A DNA stretch of 46,872 bases from Pseudomonas sp. ICMP 561 (GTDB lineage: Bacteria > Pseudomonadota > Gammaproteobacteria > Pseudomonadales > Pseudomonadaceae): the NCBI RefSeq assembly GCF_002699985.1, contig NZ_LKBT01000024.1:1-46872 (forward strand), given 5' to 3'. Shown piece after piece: positions 40,942 through 46,872 of this stretch (position 1 is its first letter; every line of letters starts with the position of its first letter). Made by a program: the position numbers and the translations under genes. The notes below the pieces were generated by a model. It worked only from the letters and a program-made list of their open reading frames with translations. It was not told the DNA's origin and did not search any database.

Positions 40942-41002
40942 TTGAAGGGTGTTGCCCAACACTTGGTAACGCGCTTGCGATGTGCCGTGGTCATCCGATG
41001 CA
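40942..41002 (-). pseudogene. Scar of an Rhs core 3' region
   Basis: On the minus strand this reads SDDHGTSQARYQVLGNTLQG, which matches SDGHSVWQARYQVWGNTLQE of the intact Rhs protein (DNA at 42090-42153). No frame connects it to anything else. It shows that an older Rhs tip or toxin was replaced, leaving its immunity gene (40328-40930) behind. Confidence 0.8.
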
Positions 41003-41004
41003 CA

Positions 41005-41496
41005 TCAAAAATATTCGAAGGGTAGACTCGACAACCCCAGATTGAGCGAGCCCAAGGCTGTTTCTACATCTGACCTGTCAGCTGCAGAATCCAAACCACT
41101 TTCAATTTTTGTTTCAAGCTGAGCAATAATATCAGCCAAAACCACCCACTGCTCAAGGCCGACGCTCATGGACTTTATATTAGAAAGCTGCAAGTCCTCG
41201 TCATTATGCTCGTAATATCCGATCGTATTTTCTTCACATTTCAACAACCAGAAGTCACCTTGACCGCTAGTGGCGAAAACCATCCAAACACCCTTGGCAG
41301 CTGGACACTCGGAGTACAAGAAATCATTATACTTCTTCAGATACTCTGCATCGCACACACTAAAATCAATGGCCAGTTCCACACCAATCAAATGTGACAG
41401 TATCTTATTTGCATAGGGCGGAAAGTCGACACTTCCGGTGTCGACACATGGGTACTTCGAAAGAATGTCCGTCAATGCTCTCGGCTGGATTTTCAT
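41005..41496 (-). CDS. SMI1/KNR4 (SUKH)-like immunity protein
   Basis: A 163-residue protein from the ATG at 41496, just 1 bp after the Rhs stop; its GGAGG site lies inside the last Rhs codons, so expression is coupled to the toxin. Pattern: IDFSVCDAEYLKKYNDFLYSE, GVWMVFATSGQGDFWLLK (SUKH-like core strands) and EQWVVLADIIAQLETKI. It should bind and block the C-terminal Rhs toxin. The SUKH assignment is by pattern, not proven. Confidence 0.75.
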   Translation of the reverse strand: MKIQPRALTDILSKYPCVDTGSVDFPPYANKILSHLIGVELAIDFSVCDAEYLKKYNDFLYSECPAAKGVWMVFATSGQGDFWLLKCEENTIGYYEHNDEDLQLSNIKSMSVGLEQWVVLADIIAQLETKIESGLDSAADRSDVETALGSLNLGLSSLPFEYF

Positions 41497-41497
41497 T

Positions 41498-44400
41498 TTA
41501 TTTCCCTCCACATTTTGCTTGAAACTTAGAAATACGCGCTTTCTTAGCGATGCTACGCAAATGCCGCTTTATTGAAGTTGCAGCCTTCTCTGTACCCATC
41601 GCACTTAGTTTGGCTTTATTCTTCGCCAACCAGCCTTTCCAGTGAGCATTCCACTCCTGCCCAAGAGGGCTGGACTTGGTATGTACTCCGTCCGGTTTGA
41701 GAATGTGCTTTTCCGCGGGTAGATCGTAGAAAAACTCACCATTATTGACGTCCAGCTTGGCCAACGACATAAAGTCACCTTTCAACTCCTCGGGAAGCCC
41801 ATGGTGTATCTGATATGAAGAGCTTTCACCGGTGTAATCTTTCCAGATACTTCTGAGTTTTGCAGTGGATGTTTTAGCCAGACCAAATGGATCAACGTAA
41901 GCAACCGGATTCGGCGCATACGCATACAGATTAATCCCACCCGCCAACCCAATCGGGTCAGGCGTGGTAAACCGGCCGATGTCCGGATCATAAAACCGAA
42001 ACGTATTGAAGTGCAGCCCCGTTTCGCGGTCAAGGTATTGGCCTTGGAACCGCAGGTTCTGTTCTTCGATGTAATACGGCTCACGGACTTCCTGGAGGGT
42101 GTTACCCCACACCTGATAACGCGCTTGCCAGACACTGTGGCCGTCGGATTCGGTGAGCAGTTCCGGCAGGCCGTTGAGGTCGTTGTGGTAGTAACGGATC
42201 TTTTGCAAAGCACCGATGCCGTCGACACGGGCAAGCGGGTCATAACCGTCATCGGCATAGAGGTACAGGCTGGTCTGGCTGTTGCGATGTTCTTGCAGCA
42301 GGCGTAGCCCATCCCAGATAAAGCGGGTTTCGCTGAGCAGGACGCCGTTGGCATCGTATTCAGTTTTTGCGGTGCGACGGCCCAGTGGATCGTAGGTCAT
42401 GCGCGCTACGTGGCCGTTCTGGTTATGCACTTCGCTCAGGCGATGTTCAGCGTCGTAGGCAAAGCGCTGAACGCCATGCCTGGCGCTACGTTTTTCCAGC
42501 GTGCGACCGAATGCATCGTAGCGATAACGCTTGTCCTGGTAGGTCAGCAGCTTGTTGTGCCGGACTAGCCCACTACCGACTAGCGGGCCGTCGAGCAGGT
42601 TGGCGGCGGCATCATAAGCGAAGGTCTCGCTGTGGCCATTGAGGCCATCCTGGCTGGCGATGATACGGCCCGTGGCGTCATAACCCAGCAATTGCTGGCG
42701 CGGGCTGGCCTGCGCTGTGTCGCGTCTGATCCTGCCGATCAGGTTATCGGCAGGATCGTATTCATAGCTGTTCTCGGCCTGAGCAGGTAGCTGCGGTGGC
42801 TGTTGGGTCGGACGGCGCAGTCGCGAGCGTAGACGCCCGCTACGATCGTACTGACTGCGAGTGCTGATCTGGCCTTGGCTACGCAGTACTTCACGATGCA
42901 GCCGGTCGCGCTCGAAGTCACTGATGACCTGGCCATCCAGATTGATCTGGTGCAGGTGGCCGCTGCCGTAGTACAGCCTGTTGACCCAGCGCCCATCGGG
43001 CAGTTGGGTCTGGATCAGGTTACCTAGCTCATCGTAGTGATACTGCAAGCGGCCTGCCGCGCCCTTCTCTTCGAGCATCTGGCCTAAAGCGTCGTAGGTA
43101 AAGCCGATGCTCTGCTTGCTCCCGGATTGATCGGTAAAAACGACACCGGTCAATTGGTCCAAGACATCATATTGATACTCGGTGCGACCATCGTCCGTGA
43201 CCTTGGCAATCAAGCGCCCTGCTTCATCACGTTCCAGCTCATGCACGATGGGCACAGGCGGTGTTTCAGGAATAAGCGCCAGACCACTGCCGTAAGGCGC
43301 GGGCAGGTACTCGACGCGGACCAGGCTGTCCAACGCATCATAAGCGTAGCGCCGGGCGCTACCATCAAGGTCCTGCTGCTCGGTCAGTCGATCACCTGCA
43401 TCCCAGGCGAAGCGGTACTGCTCGCTATTTTCATTGGTCAGCGCCAGCAGGCGGCCATAGCTGTCGTAATTGAACTGCACCTGCCGACCGTGAGCATCCA
43501 CGCGCTGGCGAACGACACCGCGACGATCGTATTGATAGCGAGTGGTTTGCCCGGCAGGGTCGGTATAGCCCGTGAGTTGGCCATGACTGTCACGTAAGTA
43601 ATGTTCTACGCGGCCATCCGGCAGCTCGCTGCTCAGCAGTCGGCCGTCTGCGTCATGCTGATAGATCGAGCGCTCGCCCAACGCATCCGTCACCGTCTGC
43701 AGATTTCCACGCCGGTCATAGCTGAATGCCGTCGGATAGCCCGAGCAATCAACGTGCTGAATCAACTGGCCAAGTTCGTTCCAGCGCAGTTGCTTGCTTT
43801 TGCCAGTGGCATCGATGATCTCCACGGTTCGGCCGTGGCTGTCATAGCGATAGCGGGTGACGTTGCCCAGTGGATCGATTTCGCGGATGCAATTGCCACG
43901 CGAGTCGTAACGCAGCTGCCAGGTATTGCCCGCCGCGTCAGTCTCGAACAGCGGTAACGACCAATGCTCCAGCCAGACAGTGGCTTCCCGCCGACCGAGT
44001 GGATCAACGGTCCCGCTCAGGTTGCCTGCGTCGTCGTAGTCGAAGCCGTAGTGACCGCCCAGAGGGTCGGTAGCGCTGAGTAACTGGCGTTCGTCGCTCC
44101 AGGAAAACTGCCAGGTATTGCCTAAATTGTCTGTGTACTCGGTCACCTGATGCTGAGCGTTCCAGCGCCGGGTGCTGACCCGATTCAAACCGTCGCGAAC
44201 TACGGTAGTACCAGCCGATAAATCGTAATCGAAGAAGTACTCTTCGCCGTCGTCAGTCCAGTGATGGACGACACGCCATTCCCGGTTATCAATCAGTGCC
44301 CAGTCGTAGAAGCAACGCAGACCGGTGGGACGCTGGTGTTCGACCATGCGCCGCCCGGCGTCGTAGGCAAAGCGACGTCGTACGTTGCCGAGGGCATCTT

Positions 44401-45961
44401 GAACCTGCGCGAGATCTCCGCTGGCATCGTACTGATATCGGCTGAGCACCTCGCGCTGCTGATCAGGAAAAAGGCGCTCGATGCAGGCAACGCGGCGCGG
44501 CCATTGTGGGTCGTATGTCAGTTCAACGATGACCAGATCAAAGGTGTCGCGCAGCCGTTCAAGCTGCCCGTGTTCGTTGTAGTCCAGGTAAATGCGGTTG
44601 TCGTTGCGGTCACCCAGTTGGCTGAGACGTAGCCGCGTGGAGTCCGCAGGTGTTGGCTCGAACAGGCGATAAAGGCCATCCTCACTTTCGATCAGTAACT
44701 GGCCGTTACCATTGCGGCGCACGCTGAGACCTTCGCCTGCACTGAATACGGCTCCGCCCAGAGCAATAGCGCCCATGTCGATACGGCGCGCCTGCTCGTC
44801 GAGATAGATCAGCGATTCGCCGCCGTCCGGATGCCTTTCAATCCATACCTGAATTTCGTAAGACACGCTCCAGCCTGAGCCGAACAAACCCTCACGACGC
44901 TCGTCGCGGCTGCTGTAGAAGCGCTGCCATTCGATAGGCAGCAATGCGGGCAGGACAAAATCCAGTTCATCCGCCTCGCCCAGCACCTTGGCGCCGGTTG
45001 GCGCGTGCACCGGGTTTGGTGAGCCGGTCACTGCGTTGGTAAGCGCGCCCATGGCTTCGCCAACCACGAAGCCATTGACCATGCCCATCAGCATGCAAGG
45101 CAGATTGGAGACGAATTTGCCTTTGCCGCCACGCAGCATCATCAATGCGCTGACCGCAAGCCCGACACCGGGTGTTTTGCCGCTACGAATTTCCCGGACC
45201 ACGACTTTGCCGCCACCGATGCGTACATCGGGCGAGATCAGACCCGAGGACACCACGGTGGCATCGCATGTACTGCGGTCACCGCTGCGCACGGCGGGCT
45301 GGCCGTTGATGGTGACTTTGTCAGAACCTTCGGCAAGCATCTGCGGCGGCATCGGCGGGTGCCGCGTACAGGCCACCAGATCGAGCGGTTTGGGCACTAC
45401 GCCTGGGCCAGGCATAGCGACCGTCGGGCGCCACATCTGCGAGAAAAAGCCCTTGGCCATGTCCAGAAAACCTGGCTCTGGATCCTCCCCTATCGAGAGC
45501 TGACCGCTGCCCTGCTCGTTATCGCCTTGTTCAGACTCTTCGTCAGCAACGTCGCTGACAGGCATGCCCGTGGGCACCAGGCTGGACGGCACGCTGCCAG
45601 CGGCGCGGGCGGCAGGGATGCCATTGATCAGCGTATTGGTGGAGCCGGTCAGAATAGTCGCTTGTGGCGTGGGCGGGAATAACGCATTGGCGAAGTCCTC
45701 GCATAACGAGCTGAGGCCTTTGTCCGCCCCCGTCTTGCTCATGGCGATACCGACGATCGCGCTAACCACCAGTCCGAGGATGCAGCCTCCCACTCCGGCG
45801 GTGGCTAGAGTGATGCCCGCTGCGGCGGCAACTGCCGCAGTTGCCAACGCACCAATAGCTACCGTCGCAGCAACCTCCAGCACCCCACCCAGAATGTCGG
45901 CCATCATGGAGGTGTGCGACAGCGCATCGCCGACCCGGGCGGCCCAGAGTGCGTCAGACAT
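41498..45961 (-). CDS. T6SS Rhs-repeat effector with prePAAR/PAAR and C-terminal toxin
   Basis: A 1487-residue polymorphic toxin. prePAAR motif AARVGDALSH (7-16); N-terminal hydrophobic helices (about 25-75) that need the EagR chaperone; PAAR-like region (about 190-275); DUF6531 region (about 320-400); YD/Rhs repeats (about 400-1280); the core ends with the conserved ...YVDPFGL at about 1361. The last ~126 residues (41501-41878) are the variable toxin, lower in GC, with QIHHGLP, HILKPDGVH and WNAHWKGW: His-rich and nuclease-like (DUF2380/HNH-like). Delivered with VgrG into neighbour cells; autoproteolysis at the core end is typical. Confidence 0.94.
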   Translation of the reverse strand: MSDALWAARVGDALSHTSMMADILGGVLEVAATVAIGALATAAVAAAAGITLATAGVGGCILGLVVSAIVGIAMSKTGADKGLSSLCEDFANALFPPTPQATILTGSTNTLINGIPAARAAGSVPSSLVPTGMPVSDVADEESEQGDNEQGSGQLSIGEDPEPGFLDMAKGFFSQMWRPTVAMPGPGVVPKPLDLVACTRHPPMPPQMLAEGSDKVTINGQPAVRSGDRSTCDATVVSSGLISPDVRIGGGKVVVREIRSGKTPGVGLAVSALMMLRGGKGKFVSNLPCMLMGMVNGFVVGEAMGALTNAVTGSPNPVHAPTGAKVLGEADELDFVLPALLPIEWQRFYSSRDERREGLFGSGWSVSYEIQVWIERHPDGGESLIYLDEQARRIDMGAIALGGAVFSAGEGLSVRRNGNGQLLIESEDGLYRLFEPTPADSTRLRLSQLGDRNDNRIYLDYNEHGQLERLRDTFDLVIVELTYDPQWPRRVACIERLFPDQQREVLSRYQYDASGDLAQVQDALGNVRRRFAYDAGRRMVEHQRPTGLRCFYDWALIDNREWRVVHHWTDDGEEYFFDYDLSAGTTVVRDGLNRVSTRRWNAQHQVTEYTDNLGNTWQFSWSDERQLLSATDPLGGHYGFDYDDAGNLSGTVDPLGRREATVWLEHWSLPLFETDAAGNTWQLRYDSRGNCIREIDPLGNVTRYRYDSHGRTVEIIDATGKSKQLRWNELGQLIQHVDCSGYPTAFSYDRRGNLQTVTDALGERSIYQHDADGRLLSSELPDGRVEHYLRDSHGQLTGYTDPAGQTTRYQYDRRGVVRQRVDAHGRQVQFNYDSYGRLLALTNENSEQYRFAWDAGDRLTEQQDLDGSARRYAYDALDSLVRVEYLPAPYGSGLALIPETPPVPIVHELERDEAGRLIAKVTDDGRTEYQYDVLDQLTGVVFTDQSGSKQSIGFTYDALGQMLEEKGAAGRLQYHYDELGNLIQTQLPDGRWVNRLYYGSGHLHQINLDGQVISDFERDRLHREVLRSQGQISTRSQYDRSGRLRSRLRRPTQQPPQLPAQAENSYEYDPADNLIGRIRRDTAQASPRQQLLGYDATGRIIASQDGLNGHSETFAYDAAANLLDGPLVGSGLVRHNKLLTYQDKRYRYDAFGRTLEKRSARHGVQRFAYDAEHRLSEVHNQNGHVARMTYDPLGRRTAKTEYDANGVLLSETRFIWDGLRLLQEHRNSQTSLYLYADDGYDPLARVDGIGALQKIRYYHNDLNGLPELLTESDGHSVWQARYQVWGNTLQEVREPYYIEEQNLRFQGQYLDRETGLHFNTFRFYDPDIGRFTTPDPIGLAGGINLYAYAPNPVAYVDPFGLAKTSTAKLRSIWKDYTGESSSYQIHHGLPEELKGDFMSLAKLDVNNGEFFYDLPAEKHILKPDGVHTKSSPLGQEWNAHWKGWLAKNKAKLSAMGTEKAATSIKRHLRSIAKKARISKFQAKCGGK

Positions 45962-45996
45962 GCAAAGTGCTCATAGCAGAATCAGGCACGATGCAT

Positions 45997-46434
45997 TTAC
46001 ACCAGACGGTCAAATTGCAGAGAGTTCTTGATTGTTGCCCAATGGGTCGCTTCAGCATCACCCAACGGTTGGGCTTTTACGTAGCTCAAGGCGATCATCT
46101 TGCGAGTACCGGGCAGCACCAGCGCCAGCTGATACTGATAGACGTGCTCTGCGCCCTTACTGAACTGGCTGCGCAACTCGATGCCTTCAATGTCCTGGGC
46201 CGCACCGACTCGGACACTTTGTCCGGGTTGATAGCGCAAAGCCTTGACCTGCTGCTCAAGACGTTTGAGCTGCGCATCGAAGTTGCTCTGCAGGGTTTCA
46301 CCCTCGGTCAACAGGCTGCGGCTGATCACCAGCGATGTGCCGAGGTCGGGGAATTTCAGAATGTTAATGGTTGCATCCTGCATATCGCCGCTTTGCGGCA
46401 GGTCGAACTGAAACTCATTGATGCGATACGTCAT
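45997..46434 (-). CDS. EagR/DcrB-like (DUF1795) chaperone
   Basis: A 145-residue protein of the DUF1795 family (YRINEFQFDLP at the start, LVISRSLLTEGETL, and YVKAQPLGDAEATHWATIKNSLQF at the end). EagR chaperones bind the hydrophobic N-terminal helices of Rhs/PAAR effectors and load them on VgrG. It lies between vgrG and the Rhs gene, 35 bp before the latter, as in other Rhs T6SS loci. Confidence 0.93.
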   Translation of the reverse strand: MTYRINEFQFDLPQSGDMQDATINILKFPDLGTSLVISRSLLTEGETLQSNFDAQLKRLEQQVKALRYQPGQSVRVGAAQDIEGIELRSQFSKGAEHVYQYQLALVLPGTRKMIALSYVKAQPLGDAEATHWATIKNSLQFDRLV

Positions 46435-46478
46435 GTCAGCTGTTCTCGTTTACAGGCAGGGCACGGCAAAAGCCGGTT

Positions 46479-46872
46479 TCAGTTGCCGGATTTGGGTTTG
46501 GAAAAAAGGGCGTTGACCGCAGCATCAATGGACCCTTTTTCGCCCTGTCCATCAGGTGTAGCGCCGGGCGCGCCACCGATGTTCAAGTGCAGCAGGCCAC
46601 CGGTGTTGATTTCAGCACTTCCGCTGGCATTGAAATTAAACTGCACGCCGCTCAAATTTATCTGCCCGCTGGCGTTGAGCTCCAGCACGCTCTTGCCACA
46701 GACAAGCCGAAGGTTTTCGCCCACCTCAATCAGATAACTGCGGCTGACGCTGTCGGTCTTGGTCGAGCCCACCAGCAAAATATCGTCATGCTTGACCGCC
46801 CGAACGCGATCCGCACCAATCGTCACCGTCTCGTTATTCCCCACACTCTTATTCCGGTCATGCCCCACCGAG
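46479..46872 (-). CDS. vgrG: VgrG C-terminal part (gene runs out of window)
   Basis: The last ~130 codons of a VgrG spike protein; the 5' end is beyond the window. GHDRNKSVGNNETVTIG, VGENLRLVCGKSVLELN and the beta-helix pattern GQINLSGVQFNFNASGSAEI are the gp5-like needle end. It is the T6SS tip on which the Rhs effector rides. Confidence 0.92.
   Translation of the reverse strand, partial: SVGHDRNKSVGNNETVTIGADRVRAVKHDDILLVGSTKTDSVSRSYLIEVGENLRLVCGKSVLELNASGQINLSGVQFNFNASGSAEINTGGLLHLNIGGAPGATPDGQGEKGSIDAAVNALFSKPKSGN

Overview
The window is chromosomal DNA of a fluorescent-type Pseudomonas (P. fluorescens / P. syringae side of the genus). This rests on the gene order cysA-cysW-cysT-sbp-oscA, then a GGDEF/EAL gene, desA, a diguanylate cyclase and gabT-gabD, which as I remember it matches the P. 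aeruginosa PA0265-PA0290 neighbourhood, and on the many long palindromic intergenic repeats typical of these genomes. No database search was possible; family names are from reading the proteins.

Layout. (1) 1-16.5 kb is core chromosome: a response regulator, a Crp/Fnr regulator, an Mpo1-like protein, the sulfate uptake operon (oscA-sbp-cysT-cysW-cysA, minus strand), three cyclic-di-GMP or regulatory proteins, the fatty-acid desaturase DesA and the GABA degradation pair gabD-gabT. (2) At 16.82 kb lies tRNA-Arg(CCG). Its 3' half and downstream flank recur at 29.59 kb, so 16.9-29.6 kb is a genomic island of about 12.7 kb. It has a DUF4177/YidD pair, a GAF-PAS-GGDEF-EAL protein, second copies of genes found just right of the island (DUF3617, DUF6124 with its RNA leader, a broken cation transporter), a prohead-protease-like gene, a YCII protein, and a minus-strand cluster of unknown protein, XRE-ImmA/IrrE regulator, reverse transcriptase, structured intergenic RNA and SLATT membrane protein. 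No integrase gene is visible. (3) 29.7-34.5 kb carries the parental DUF3617 gene, an E3-type rRNase bacteriocin with rearranged immunity-like genes, DUF6124 with its leader, and a Ni/Co-type regulator/exporter pair. (4) 34.6-38.5 kb is a LysR-MFS-amidohydrolase catabolic locus. (5) 38.9-46.9 kb is a type VI secretion Rhs locus (VgrG end, EagR chaperone, Rhs toxin, immunity) followed by a tail of orphan immunity-like genes that contains a scar of an older Rhs core.

The two most interesting signals are: (a) the RT / structured RNA / SLATT cassette at 25.0-27.3 kb, a likely anti-phage reverse transcriptase system whose RNA is bounded by an 11-bp perfect inverted repeat; and (b) a structured leader upstream of both DUF6124 genes (23.52-23.76 and 32.67-32.92 kb), where a central segment can pair with either of two flanking copies of the same hairpin-plus-tail module. 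The helices are kept in both paralogous copies by compensatory base changes, and one alternative covers the start region of the gene.
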